A stretch of DNA of 64,000 bases from Caballeronia sp. SEWSISQ10-4 2 (GTDB lineage Bacteria; Pseudomonadota; Gammaproteobacteria; Burkholderiales; Burkholderiaceae): contig NZ_JALPRJ010000026.1 of the NCBI RefSeq assembly GCF_030464885.1, forward strand, positions 48,165-112,164, written 5' to 3'. Below, one piece after another: positions 1 to 8,868 of this stretch; positions within the stretch are counted from its first letter, which is position 1, and every line of letters begins with the position of its first letter. The position numbers and the translations under genes are program-made. The notes under the pieces were generated by a model, which saw only the letters and a list, made by a program, of their open reading frames with translations, did no database searches and was not told the origin of the DNA.

Positions 1-2580
1 ATATGGCTCGATCCGCGTCAGTTGAGTCAACGCAATCTCACCGCCGCCGACGTGGTGCAGGCGATCCAAAGCCAGAACAAGGAGGTCAGCGCCGGGCAAC
101 TCGGCTCGGAGCCCAATGCGGGCGGACAAGCATTCCAGTTGACCGTCACCGTGCGCGGTGCACTCTCCGACCCGCATGAATTCGACGACATCATCATCAA
201 GGCCGATCCCAGCGGCGGTGGCCGCTTTGTACGCGTCCGGGACGTTGGCCGTACGGAACTCGGGTCATCGAGTTATGGCCAGTTCTTCAATCTCGACGGC
301 AAGCCTGCCGCGGGTATAGCGATCTATCAGTTACCCGAAGCAAATGCGCTGGAAGTGGGTAACGCCGTGCGTGCGGCGATGGCTCAACTCGGCGCCACGA
401 TGCCCAAGGGCATCAGTTATTCGCTGCCGTTCGACACCACCACTTTCGTTCGGCAATCCGTCGATGACGTCTACATGACGCTATTCGAAGCTGCCCTGCT
501 CGTGCTCGCCGTGATCCTGCTGTTCCTGCAGAACTGGCGCGCGATGCTGGTCCCTGCCACGACCATTCCCGTGACGATCATCGGCACGTTCGGCGTGATC
601 TACATGCTCGGCTTCTCGATCAACCTGCTAACACTGTTCGCGATCGTGCTGGCGATCGGCATCGTGGTCGACGACGCCATCGTCGTGGTCGAAGGCATCA
701 CCGAGCATATCGAGCGCGGCAAGACGCCGAAGCAGGCCGCCATCGATGCAATGCATGAACTGCTTGGGCCTATTGTCGGCATCACGCTGGTGCTGGTCTC
801 AGTGTTCCTGCCGTCGGCGTTTCTCGGCGGCGTGACGGGCCAGATGTACCGGCAATTCGCGCTCGTTGTGGTGGCTACCACGCTCATCAGCGCAGTCAAC
901 GCGGTGACGCTCAAGCCCGTGCAAAGCGTGAAGTGGCTGCGCCACAAGCGGCCCGAGAAACCGAACTTCGTTTATCGCGGTTTCGATACCGCGTATCAGC
1001 GGGTCGAGCGTTTCTATCTACGGATCGTAACGTGGTTGGTTCACCGCACCTTGCTTGCGCTTCTGATCGCGCTCGCGCTGGCGGCGGGGTCCGCGGTGCT
1101 GCTTACGCGCGTGCCGACCAGTTTCATTCCGCTCGAGGACCAGGGATACATGGTGATCGCCGTACAACTCTCCGACGCCGCCACGCTCGCGCGCACCCGC
1201 GAAGCCACCGCGGAAATCGAACGGCGGATCAAAGCAATTCCGGGCGTGAATCATGTTGTGTCCATCGGTGGAATTTCTCCACTCGATAACAACGCGTCGC
1301 TATCCAACGCAGCGCTTGTCTATGTCACGCTCGACGACTGGGCAAAGCGCGGCAAGAACGAAGACCTGCGCTCGCTGTACATGCGTTTCAACAGCGAACT
1401 CGCCAAACTGCCCGACGTACGCACACTGGTGATCGTACCGCCGCCCATCCAGGGACTCGGCAACAGCGGCGGCGTGCAGATGCAAGTGCGTCTGACCGAC
1501 GGCAGCCAGGACTATCGACGCCTGCAGCAAGCTACCGATGCGCTCGTCGCACGTGCATCGCAACGTCCCGAACTGCAGCGCGTGTTTACGCCGTTTCGCG
1601 CCTCGGCGCCTGCGGTCGATCTTGTTATCGACCGCTCCAAGGCGGAGTCTTTGCAGGTGCCGGTGGGCAACGTTCTCGACCTGCTGCAGGACTATGTCGG
1701 TTCGAGTTATGTGAACCAGTTCACGCGCTTCAATCACACCTTCCCGGTCTTCGTTCAGGCCGACGGCGCGTACCGCCGCGAAGCCGATGACATCCGCCGC
1801 ATCCAGATTCGCAGTACGACGGGCAGCATGGTCGAACTCGGCACCTTCCTCGATATCCGCACGAGCGAAGGGCCCGCTGTCGCGTCGCTTTACAACCTCA
1901 CGCCCGCGGCGGCCGTGAACGGCAATCCCGCCGATGGCTACAGTTCCGGCGATGCCATCGCCGCACTCGAACAAGAGGCCGCACGCGTGCTGCCGGCGGG
2001 CATTGGTTATGAATGGACGGCCATGTCCTATCAGGAGAAGCTGGTCGGCAACTCCGCGTACTGGATCTTCGCGGTCGGCGTGCTGCTTGTCTTCTGCGTG
2101 CTGGCTGCGCAATATGAAAGCTGGTTGTTGCCGCTTGCCGTCGTCCTCGCCGTGCCGCTCGCGCTGCTCGGCACAGCGGGCACGCTCGCCGCTCTCGGCG
2201 CAGCCAACAACTTGTATACGCAGATCGGACTCGTGCTGCTGATCGCGTTGTCAGCCAAGAACGCGATCCTGATCGTGGAGTTCGCGCGGCATTTGCGCGC
2301 CCAAGGCAGCGACATCGTCGATGCCGCCGTCGAAGCTGCACGCCTGCGCTTCAGGCCGATCATGATGACTTCGTTCGCGTTTATCCTTGGCGTAGTGCCG
2401 CTTGTGATCGCGACCGGAGCAAGCGCCAGCGCGCGGCGTTCGCTCGGCATTGCCGTGTTCTCGGGGATGCTCGCCTCGACCTGCGTGGCCGTGCTGTTCA
2501 TCCCGTCTTTCTACGTACTGCTGCAGCGGCTTGCCGAACGTCACGAAGCGCGTACACCCGACGCATCAAAGGAGGCATGA
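1..2580 (+). CDS. RND efflux pump inner-membrane permease, 5' truncated by window edge
   Basis: This is the proton-driven inner-membrane subunit of a tripartite HAE1/AcrB-type drug exporter. The reading frame is open from base 1 (IWLDPRQLS..., the family's IWLDP segment), so the gene starts outside the window. About 859 codons are visible, against a usual length near 1,050. The TM4 proton-relay pair is present in GIVVDDAIVVVEG (about 667-705), and the TM10 lysine is in LSAKNAILIVEF (about 2250-2283). Porter-domain text and a second membrane block follow as in the family. The stop codon abuts the start of the downstream response regulator, so pump and two-component genes probably share a transcript. 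The substrate cannot be read from the sequence. Confidence 0.93.
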   Translation: MWLDPRQLSQRNLTAADVVQAIQSQNKEVSAGQLGSEPNAGGQAFQLTVTVRGALSDPHEFDDIIIKADPSGGGRFVRVRDVGRTELGSSSYGQFFNLDGKPAAGIAIYQLPEANALEVGNAVRAAMAQLGATMPKGISYSLPFDTTTFVRQSVDDVYMTLFEAALLVLAVILLFLQNWRAMLVPATTIPVTIIGTFGVIYMLGFSINLLTLFAIVLAIGIVVDDAIVVVEGITEHIERGKTPKQAAIDAMHELLGPIVGITLVLVSVFLPSAFLGGVTGQMYRQFALVVVATTLISAVNAVTLKPVQSVKWLRHKRPEKPNFVYRGFDTAYQRVERFYLRIVTWLVHRTLLALLIALALAAGSAVLLTRVPTSFIPLEDQGYMVIAVQLSDAATLARTREATAEIERRIKAIPGVNHVVSIGGISPLDNNASLSNAALVYVTLDDWAKRGKNEDLRSLYMRFNSELAKLPDVRTLVIVPPPIQGLGNSGGVQMQVRLTDGSQDYRRLQQATDALVARASQRPELQRVFTPFRASAPAVDLVIDRSKAESLQVPVGNVLDLLQDYVGSSYVNQFTRFNHTFPVFVQADGAYRREADDIRRIQIRSTTGSMVELGTFLDIRTSEGPAVASLYNLTPAAAVNGNPADGYSSGDAIAALEQEAARVLPAGIGYEWTAMSYQEKLVGNSAYWIFAVGVLLVFCVLAAQYESWLLPLAVVLAVPLALLGTAGTLAALGAANNLYTQIGLVLLIALSAKNAILIVEFARHLRAQGSDIVDAAVEAARLRFRPIMMTSFAFILGVVPLVIATGASASARRSLGIAVFSGMLASTCVAVLFIPSFYVLLQRLAERHEARTPDASKEA

Positions 2581-3294
2581 ATGGAAAGTCTGCCGAAGAT
2601 CATCGTTCTCGACGATGAAGCCGAATTGCGCAACATGCTGCAGCGCTTCCTGAGCAGTCACGGGTTCGAAGTGCGGGTGGTTGCCGACAGCAAGCGGCTC
2701 GACCGCTATCTGCAACGCGAGCCCTTCGACTTGCTGATCCTCGACCTGATGATGGAACAGGAGGACGGGTTGTCGGTCTGCCGGCGCCTGCGCGCCGAAG
2801 GCCAGACGCTGCCGATTCTCATCCTCACCGCGAAGGGCGATCCGGTCGACAAGGTCATCGGTCTTGAGACCGGCGCCGACGACTACCTCGCCAAGCCGTT
2901 CCTGCCGCGTGAACTCGTTGCACGCGTTCGTGCACTGCTAAGACGCCAGAAGATCGCCGCGGGCGAACCTGTACTCAGGTCGCAGACCGTGCGTTTTGGT
3001 GACTTCTGCCTGGATCTCGGCAAACAGCGCCTGTATAAATCGGGCGAGCCGTTCGAGATTCATTCAACCCAGATGCTGCTGTTGAACGCGCTGGGCGCCT
3101 CGCCGAACCGGCCCGTCAGCCGCGACAATCTGATCGCACGCTCGCGCGGACGCGATCACGATGCGCTCGATCGCAGTATCGATGTGCAGGTGCTGCGGTT
3201 GCGGCAGATCGTGGAAGCCGATCCGTCGAAACCGCGCTTCATCAAGACAGTCTGGGGCATAGGCTACATGCTGGTCGCGGAAGTCGAACCATGA
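2581..3294 (+). CDS. OmpR-family response regulator
   Basis: This 237-residue regulator has an N-terminal receiver domain (acidic pair DDE at 11-13, phospho-acceptor Asp55 in LLILDLMM, and the conserved Lys in DDYLAKPF) and a C-terminal winged-helix DNA-binding domain ending in VWGIGYMLV. It starts at the ATG directly after the stop of the RND permease and overlaps the kinase gene by 4 nt, so the three are translationally linked. It presumably responds to the adjacent kinase and may control the pump, which is an inference from context. Confidence 0.93.
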   Translation: MESLPKIIVLDDEAELRNMLQRFLSSHGFEVRVVADSKRLDRYLQREPFDLLILDLMMEQEDGLSVCRRLRAEGQTLPILILTAKGDPVDKVIGLETGADDYLAKPFLPRELVARVRALLRRQKIAAGEPVLRSQTVRFGDFCLDLGKQRLYKSGEPFEIHSTQMLLLNALGASPNRPVSRDNLIARSRGRDHDALDRSIDVQVLRLRQIVEADPSKPRFIKTVWGIGYMLVAEVEP

Positions 3295-4652
3295 GCCGTT
3301 TCACGCTGCCGCGCTCGTTGTTCGCGCGCAATATCGCACTGCTCGTGGCGCTGGTCATTGTCAGCCAGATTGGTTCGTTAAGCGTATTAATGAACTTCGT
3401 TCAGAGGCCTCGGATCGAACGCGCCGCCGAGACCTTCGCGATCTACGTGCAAACGCTCGACGACCTGTTGAAGACTGCTGCGCCCGATGCGCAAATCGAT
3501 CTCGCGGTCCGCTTCGAAGCTAGCCGGCAATTCCCGGCCGGCGCCGCCTCCGAGCCTTCGGTGACATGGCGCAATTTTTATCGGACCTATCAGCGCGATG
3601 TTTTTATCGATACCTTGCGCGAGCATCTGCCCGCGAGCATGCCTGTTCAATGGCAGACAGGAAGCGAGCAACGGCTGTGGATTCGCGCTCATCTCGGTCA
3701 TGAACCCTACTGGATCGCACTGCCCGTTCCTGAAGCCGCGCACAACGACGGCATGCTTTTCACGATCGCGCTATCGATTGGACTCGGCGCGCTTGCCATC
3801 GTCACTGCCTACCTGATCCAGCGGCACATCAACCGGCCGTTGCGCGATCTCGCCGATGCAGCGCGCGGCTTGAGCGCAGGAGCCGCACCGCAAACGCTGC
3901 GTATCGATGGTCCGACCGAGATCGCGCAAGTCAGCGCTGCGTTCAACCAGATGGTCCACGCGTTGCAGGAGGCCGATGCGACCCGTTCATTGATGCTTGC
4001 CGGCATCTCCCACGATATCCGCACGCCGTTGACCAAGCTGCGCCTCGCTGTGGCAATGACGACTCCATCGGACGAGCATGATGCGTTGGCGGTATCGACG
4101 GATCATTATCTCGATCAGATCGACGCCATTCTCCAGCAGTTCATGGACTACGCCGGCAGCGGCACGCGTGAGGTGACTGAGGTCACTGACCTTAACGCGC
4201 TGGTGAGCAATCTTGCGGCGGACTTTGCGGGACTCGGTCACGTTTTCGAGTTGACTCTCGGCGAGCTCCAGCCGTTCGCGTTCCGGCCAATCAGCGTCAT
4301 GCGCGTGCTGATGAACCTGATGCAGAACGCGGTGTTGTACGGTCGCGTGGGCTTGTCGGTACGGACCTGGGCTGACGATGTTATTCACACCGCGTATGTC
4401 GAGGTCGCCGATCGTGGTAAGGGCGCGAGTGGCAGCGATCTCGACGCGTTGAAAGCGCCGTTCAAGCGGGGGCGTTCGACGGGCGCGCATCCGGGGGGGA
4501 CGGGATTGGGCCTGGCTATCGTCGAAAGGATCGCGAAGTTGCATGGCGGCGAACTTCAGCTGCTGCAGCGTGAAGGCGGCGGGTTTGCAGCTATCGTTTC
4601 GTTGCGAACGGCAAAAGGTCTGCCTTCGCGGGAAGGACATGGCGAAGCTTAG
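3291..4652 (+). CDS. EnvZ-like sensor histidine kinase
   Basis: This 453-residue membrane kinase has two TM helices (about residues 13-37 and 158-182) flanking a periplasmic sensor of roughly 120 residues, then HAMP, HisKA and HATPase domains. The H-box ISHDIRTPL carries the phospho-acceptor His241. The N-box (MNLMQNAVLYG), G1 (VADRGKGAS) and G2 (GGTGLGLAIV) are all present. It overlaps the response regulator by an ATGA junction and is the cognate kinase by position. Its stop overlaps the convergent GST stop by 4 bp. Confidence 0.93.
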   Translation: MSRFTLPRSLFARNIALLVALVIVSQIGSLSVLMNFVQRPRIERAAETFAIYVQTLDDLLKTAAPDAQIDLAVRFEASRQFPAGAASEPSVTWRNFYRTYQRDVFIDTLREHLPASMPVQWQTGSEQRLWIRAHLGHEPYWIALPVPEAAHNDGMLFTIALSIGLGALAIVTAYLIQRHINRPLRDLADAARGLSAGAAPQTLRIDGPTEIAQVSAAFNQMVHALQEADATRSLMLAGISHDIRTPLTKLRLAVAMTTPSDEHDALAVSTDHYLDQIDAILQQFMDYAGSGTREVTEVTDLNALVSNLAADFAGLGHVFELTLGELQPFAFRPISVMRVLMNLMQNAVLYGRVGLSVRTWADDVIHTAYVEVADRGKGASGSDLDALKAPFKRGRSTGAHPGGTGLGLAIVERIAKLHGGELQLLQREGGGFAAIVSLRTAKGLPSREGHGEA

Positions 4653-5353
4653 TGGCCGTTACGACTGATGCACGCCACGCGCACTGCATGGCAGTGCCGG
4701 ACAAGATTGGGTTGCGCCAAGACAAACTGCTTGAGCGGCGTGTCGATGTCGTAGAAGAAGACGTTTGCCACGAAGCCATAAACGCTGGCGTCGATGCTGC
4801 CGGGTTCCGGGCCGAACATGAATTCATTATCGCCAAGCAGGTTCGCTATGGCCTGCAAGTCCGCGATACCGCGGGCATACGCCTCATCCGGCTCAAAGCG
4901 GCCGATACCTTGATAGTGATACCGCTCGAAGTTGAATTTTTGCGCCGCGTCGAGGCTATCCGCCGTGATGCCGGAATGTGTTTTTAAAAACGCTTCCTTG
5001 AACAATGGCCAAAACCGCGGATCGCGCCAACGCGAATACGACATGACCCAATAGAGATCATCCAGCGTTCGGCGGATCAGAAGGTGCAGATCCTGCTGGG
5101 CATTCGTCAGCGAACCGTCGATGGTCAAACTGTACTTACGCTTGAGATGAGCGACGATGGCATCGCTGTCGCCAATCGATTCCTCGTCGTCGACGATATA
5201 CGGAAGCTGCCCGCGAGGCGCCGACTTTGTATCGAGGATATGCCGATGATCGAAAGGCAGCCCGCATAGCTTGAGGAACGCGAATACCTTCAGACCATAC
5301 GGATTGTTGTCTTCAAGACCAAACAATTCCGGGTAGGAAAAGAGTGTGATCAT
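4649..5353 (-). CDS. Glutathione S-transferase family protein, metaxin/Tom37-like
   Basis: This 234-residue protein has a thioredoxin-like N-terminal half (MITLFSYPELFGL...GLPFDHRHILD, then RGQLPYIVDDEESIGDSDAIVAHL) and an all-helical C-terminal half ending in a conserved DASVYGFVANVFF segment. The PYI cis-proline and the ESIGDSDAI glutathione-contact region are visible. The long helical insertion and the motif spacing resemble the metaxin/Tom37/FAX branch rather than classic detoxifying GSTs, so the substrate is uncertain. It is a monocistronic gene converging on the kinase gene with a 4-bp overlap. Confidence 0.85.
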   Translation of the reverse strand: MITLFSYPELFGLEDNNPYGLKVFAFLKLCGLPFDHRHILDTKSAPRGQLPYIVDDEESIGDSDAIVAHLKRKYSLTIDGSLTNAQQDLHLLIRRTLDDLYWVMSYSRWRDPRFWPLFKEAFLKTHSGITADSLDAAQKFNFERYHYQGIGRFEPDEAYARGIADLQAIANLLGDNEFMFGPEPGSIDASVYGFVANVFFYDIDTPLKQFVLAQPNLVRHCHAVRVACISRNGH

Positions 5354-5461
5354 GCGACGCTCCCTGATAGGGGTGCTGCGTGGCGAGGTTGAACTGCTTC
5401 AGTTTATTCCAGCCGGCTCCCGGTAACCACGAGATCAGCCGCAAGAATGTTAGTCCGCCCC

Positions 5462-6532
5462 TCACTCATGATGTCCCGAACCCGACGCAATACGCTCAGC
5501 CAGCCCCGCGTCGTAACTGGAATGCACATGCACCCGCTTCTTGTCGGGATACGCATACGTGTAGGCCTTCCTCAACGCCAGCGATGCCTCATGAAACCCC
5601 GAAAGAATCAGCTTCTGCTTGTTCGGATAGTTCGCGATGTCCCCTACCGCGAAGATCCCATGTCGTGAGCTTTCGTAATTCGACGTATCCACATCGACCC
5701 GTCCGCCAATGATCTTCAAGCCCCAGTTCGCAATCGGTCCGAGGTCCGCGACCAGGCCGTACAACACCACCAGATGTTCCGCATCGATCTGCGCTGTGCC
5801 GCCAATCTGCCGGATTTCGATAGATGCCAGCTTGTCCCCAGGCGCATGCAACGCCGCAATCGAACCCACCATGAATTCCATTTCGCCTGCATCCACTGCA
5901 CGCCTCATCTCGTCGACGCTCGATGCAACCGCGCTAAATCCATTGCGCCGATGTACCAGCACGACCCGGCGCGCAACCTTGCGCAATGCCAACGCCCAAT
6001 CGAGCGCCGAATCGCCACCACCGGCAACCACCACGGCCTTGTCCGCGAAATCAGAGAGATTGCGCACGCTGTAGTGGACCTGGCGCTCTTCCAGCGGCAC
6101 CGCTTCGGGCAACGTAAGACGCTGCGGCACGAACGCTCCGTTCCCGGCTGCCAGCATGATTGCGGCCGTATCGAATACGAGGCCCTGCCCGGTCGTCACT
6201 GTCCACCGGCCGTCGTCGCGCTGATGCACCGTCTCTACACGCTGGCTTAGGTGAATGGGCACGTTAAACGGGTGGCATTGCTCCATGAGCCGGTCCACCA
6301 ACTCACGCGCGGTACATGATGGAATAGCAGGAATGTCGTAGATCGGTTTGTCGGGATACAACTCGATGCATTGCCCGCCAATTCGTTCGAGCGTATCGAC
6401 GATCTGACACGACAGGCCGACAACGCCCGCCTCGAACGCAGCAAAAAGCCCAACCGGCCCCGCGCCGACGATCAGTATGTCGGTGCGTATCGGTGATGAT
6501 GTTTGAATGGGCGAACCTGCTTCTGAAGTCAT
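5462..6532 (-). CDS. Ferredoxin--NADP reductase, type 2 (thioredoxin-reductase-like)
   Basis: This FAD/NADPH flavoprotein exchanges electrons between NADPH and ferredoxin or flavodoxin. The N-terminal FAD-binding Rossmann motif DILIVGAGPVGLFAAFEAG is followed by GGQCIELYPDKPIYDIP. The NADPH Rossmann motif VVVAGGGDSALDWA comes next, and the C-terminal FAD motif is HGIFAVGDIANYPNKQKLILSGFHEASLA. There is no CxxC redox pair, which separates it from thioredoxin reductase. I chose ATG at 6532 (MTSEAGS...), giving 356 aa, close to the family size; an in-frame start 33 nt upstream would add a poorly conserved leader. Confidence 0.9.
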   Translation of the reverse strand: MTSEAGSPIQTSSPIRTDILIVGAGPVGLFAAFEAGVVGLSCQIVDTLERIGGQCIELYPDKPIYDIPAIPSCTARELVDRLMEQCHPFNVPIHLSQRVETVHQRDDGRWTVTTGQGLVFDTAAIMLAAGNGAFVPQRLTLPEAVPLEERQVHYSVRNLSDFADKAVVVAGGGDSALDWALALRKVARRVVLVHRRNGFSAVASSVDEMRRAVDAGEMEFMVGSIAALHAPGDKLASIEIRQIGGTAQIDAEHLVVLYGLVADLGPIANWGLKIIGGRVDVDTSNYESSRHGIFAVGDIANYPNKQKLILSGFHEASLALRKAYTYAYPDKKRVHVHSSYDAGLAERIASGSGHHE

Positions 6533-6674
6533 TCGGTATCCGTGATGGTGTGCAAGCGAACGCATTGCATCTCGCGATCACCATACAGAAGCAGCTAACG
6601 CTCGGCAACGATGCCACCACCAACGGCGTGGGGACTCACGGTCATGTTTCTACGTGGACAAACCAAATTGCCGA

Positions 6675-6959
6675 TCACTTGCGCGAAGCGATAACGATCT
6701 CGCGCGATGCACCCGATGGCACCACCGCAGTCAGCACATTGCGGGGCAAGTGCCGCGAGTCCTCCTTCGATACCGCCCCGACAAATTTCCATCCTGTCGG
6801 CATCTTTACAAACGTAAAACCGGTGGGCTGGTCGACGAACACGTCGAAGGTTTTTGCCTGGTCGTGAGCAGCGGTCACAGATGCGCTCGATTGAGCGAAC
6901 GAAGCAAACGAAGCGCCAAGAGCCAAGGCGGCTACTACTGCGCGAATCAATGATTTCAT
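6675..6959 (-). CDS. Small exported protein of unknown function
   Basis: This 94-residue protein has a clear Sec signal peptide (MKSLIRAVVAALALGASFASFAQ, with cleavage probably after ASFAQ). The short mature domain is rich in hydrophobic and charged residues (TFDVFVDQPTGFTFVKMPTGWKFVGAV). No enzymatic motif is seen. It is divergent from the TetR gene, with an operator-like palindrome between them, so it is a plausible target of that regulator. Periplasmic location is inferred from the signal peptide. Confidence 0.65.
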   Translation of the reverse strand: MKSLIRAVVAALALGASFASFAQSSASVTAAHDQAKTFDVFVDQPTGFTFVKMPTGWKFVGAVSKEDSRHLPRNVLTAVVPSGASREIVIASRK

Positions 6960-7001
6960 GATTGTTCCTTGAGGTTCAGATTGCAGTTAGCGAGCAACGA
7001 C

Positions 7002-7088
7002 ACTATATTTGTGTCGATCAACATAAATATAGTTAAGCACAGCAACTGGAACCTGTCCAGTATTTTTGTTATAGTCGACACATAAATA
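7002..7088. promoter_or_regulatory. Divergent promoter region with probable TetR operator
   Basis: Between the exported-protein gene and the TetR gene lies a near-perfect inverted repeat: ACTATATTTGTGT (7002-7014) and ACATAAATATAGT (7021-7033), 13-bp arms with one mismatch and a 6-bp spacer. A related half-site, TCGACACATAAATAG, follows at about 7075-7089. The AT-rich block stands out from its surroundings. Autoregulation by the TetR protein is inferred from position and symmetry. Confidence 0.55.
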
Positions 7089-7131
7089 GAAAATCGCTTG
7101 TCGCAGGTGGTTCCAACTTCAGGAGAGGCTC

Positions 7132-7797
7132 ATGTCGTCATTGGATCAGCAGACCGAACGCCGGCCGCGCGGCAGACCTAGAGCGTTCGACAGGGAAGCC
7201 GCACTGAGACGCGCCATGGAGGTGTTCTGGACGAAGGGGTTCGATGGCTGTTCCATGAGCGACCTTGTCGATGCAATGGATATCAATTCGCCCAGTATTT
7301 ATGCGGCTTTTGGCAGCAAGGAGAATTTGTTCCGCGAGGCGATAGATCTATACGCAATATCCGAAGGCGCGATAACGCGGCAAGCGATAAGGGAACATGG
7401 CAGCGGCCGGGAGGCGATTGCAGCCGTGCTCAAGCGGAATATCGACATGCTTACCCAAGCGTCCGCTCCAAGGGGATGCATGGTCATTCTCGGCACGGTA
7501 AACATCGGTGTGGGACATGAGGAGCTTCGAGCCCTTCTTCAAAGCCGGGCGCAGAGTGTCGCGGAGCTGATCGAACAAAGGCTCGTACAATCGCTGGCAG
7601 ACGGCGAGCTCGCGGCAGACGCGGATACGGATGCGCTGGCAACGCTTTGCATCACCGTGCTGAGCGGATTATCGGTCCAGGCGCATAACGGGGTTACCCG
7701 GCAAACCCTGCTCGATGCAACCGATGCATTCGTCTCGATGCTCCCCTTCACCAACAGGAAGAAGAAAAAGGAAGCACGACGATCGCTGTCGGTTTGA
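7132..7797 (+). CDS. TetR/AcrR-family transcriptional regulator
   Basis: This 221-residue protein has an N-terminal TetR helix-turn-helix (RGRPRAFDREAALRRAMEVFWTKGFDGCSMSDLVDAMDINSPSIYAAFGSKENLFREAI, about residues 12-70) and an all-helical ligand-binding domain. The HTH closely resembles the AcrR/YxaF-like subgroup that often controls oxidoreductases or efflux. It begins at ATG 7132 after AGGAGAGG. A strong terminator lies about 100 bp downstream. By the island boundaries argued here, this gene is ancestral chromosome and not island cargo. Confidence 0.9.
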   Translation: MSSLDQQTERRPRGRPRAFDREAALRRAMEVFWTKGFDGCSMSDLVDAMDINSPSIYAAFGSKENLFREAIDLYAISEGAITRQAIREHGSGREAIAAVLKRNIDMLTQASAPRGCMVILGTVNIGVGHEELRALLQSRAQSVAELIEQRLVQSLADGELAADADTDALATLCITVLSGLSVQAHNGVTRQTLLDATDAFVSMLPFTNRKKKKEARRSLSV

Positions 7798-7893
7798 CCG
7801 ACACCTGAGCCGCATGTACGAGACGCTGGCGGCATGTGGACTTGTGATTGGAGTGCCCGCGTCCAAGTGGAAAATATGGCGGACAACAAAGAC

Positions 7894-7922
7894 AAAACGC
7901 GGCGCAAAACGCCGCGTTTTTT
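7894..7922. terminator. Bidirectional intrinsic terminator
   Basis: An 11-bp perfect stem, AAAACGCGGCG (7894-7904) with CGCCGCGTTTT (7910-7920), closes a 5-nt loop and is followed by T residues to 7922. It can end the TetR transcript on the plus strand. On the minus strand it would have served as the guaA terminator before the island inserted, because it lies 35 bp beyond the att repeat. Confidence 0.8.
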
Positions 7923-7954
7923 GAGTCTTACGATCCCGGGCAAGCTGCTTCAAA

Positions 7955-8203
7955 TTACTCCCACTCAATCGTCAATCCGTGGCTGGAGCCTTGTGTGGAC
8001 GGCGTTTCCGCCCGGTCGGGCGGCGTCGATACCGTCAGCGATACCGAAATTTCTGCCTGGCACTTTATGGCTTTCGCCGGACCGTATCGGAGAATCAACC
8101 CCGCTTTGCTTGAAAAATCGTGAAGACCGGGCATCTCAAGACGGTTTGCGAAGGTGATACCGTTCACGATACCGTCAGCCTCTTTCCAACGCGGTCCGAC
8201 CAA
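7955..8203 (-). CDS. Doubtful 82-aa reading frame ending in the att repeat
   Basis: This frame is open for 82 codons from a TTG and finishes in ...GLTIEWE because it runs through the att sequence. I do not recognise the protein. The start is weak, and the last codons come from the recombination site, so this may be only an open frame. It could also be a remnant of an earlier element at the same site. Confidence 0.2.
   Translation of the reverse strand: MVGPRWKEADGIVNGITFANRLEMPGLHDFSSKAGLILRYGPAKAIKCQAEISVSLTVSTPPDRAETPSTQGSSHGLTIEWE
7957..7972. repeat. Distal attachment-site repeat (guaA 3'-end duplicate)
   Basis: ACTCCCACTCAATCGT matches 15 of 16 bases of the true guaA end at 21289-21304. 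Read on the minus strand it gives TIEWE, with a TAA stop where guaA has TGA. It marks the chromosomal junction of the island. Confidence 0.78.
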
Positions 8204-8516
8204 AGCCAGCCGGTGCCACGATCATCAACTCCGGCCATTTCTCCTGCCAGAAACACGTAAAACGCTGCAGCCGCAAGAGCCGAACCGCAGTGCGCGCTCG
8301 TTGTGGAGGTGCTGCGCTAGCGCTTCCGACAACTGGACGCCGCTGTCATCTTCGAAACGAACTGGAGAAACCGTTTTACCGGCCGCGCTGGGTGGAGAAT
8401 ACGAGGATCAAGTCACGGACGATGGCGATCCTGACCTCCTGCAGTCATCGGCGTAGAGACGATCAGGGCCCGAGCCTCAGAGCAAATATCTAACAATAGC
8501 CCGGCGACAGCGGCCC
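7973..8516. other. Unexplained left-end stretch of the island
   Basis: These 540 bp lie between the distal att repeat and the VapBC promoter. No recognisable gene is present in any frame, only short open frames without family features. Two copies of GATACCGTCAGC occur (8029-8040 and 8169-8180), sharing TACCGTCA with the repeats upstream of the integrase. The stretch is a likely attP arm plus degraded sequence. Confidence 0.4.
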
Positions 8517-8545
8517 TTGCTCAAATCTCGATTCCCGGCTATATT
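8517..8545 (+). promoter_or_regulatory. Sigma70-type promoter of the vapBC pair
   Basis: A -35 box TTGCTC (8517-8522) and a -10 box TATATT (8540-8545) are separated by exactly 17 nt. They lie 23 nt before the GTG start of the antitoxin, with GGAGG at 8559-8563 as ribosome binding site. Confidence 0.6.
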
Positions 8546-8568
8546 ACTGGATACATCCGGAGGGCATC

Positions 8569-8868
8569 GTGGGTACAGCACAAAATCGCGCCATTCAGAA
8601 CTATCGCACTCGCCTCAGCGAGCGTGGCCTTGCACGCTTTGAAGTGCTGGGCCGCGATGCTGATCGCGACCTCATCCGTTCGTTGGCTCGCCGCTTGGCA
8701 GAAGATAGCCCCGAAGCCTCACAACTGCGTGTTGTAGTAAGCCAAACTATCTCTGGTAACCCACCCACAAAGGGCGGAATCTTGGCTGCTCTTCGGCGCT
8801 CTCCGTTGGTAGAAACCGATATTGAGCTGGTTCGTTCACGCGATGAAGGACGTCACGTAGATATCTGA
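8569..8868 (+). CDS. VapB-type antitoxin
   Basis: This 99-residue acidic/basic mixed protein (GTAQNRAIQNYRTRLSERGLARFEVLGRDADRDLIRSLARRLAE...) is of a kind commonly encoded directly upstream of PIN-domain toxins in proteobacteria. The N-terminal part looks like a short DNA-binding segment, and the C-terminal tail (LLAALRRSPLVETDIEL-type) would wrap the toxin. Start is GTG at 8569 after GGAGG. The stop TGA shares its last base with the ATG of the toxin, so the two are translationally coupled. It probably neutralises VapC and represses its own promoter, as known for VapBC systems. Confidence 0.75.
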   Translation: MGTAQNRAIQNYRTRLSERGLARFEVLGRDADRDLIRSLARRLAEDSPEASQLRVVVSQTISGNPPTKGGILAALRRSPLVETDIELVRSRDEGRHVDI

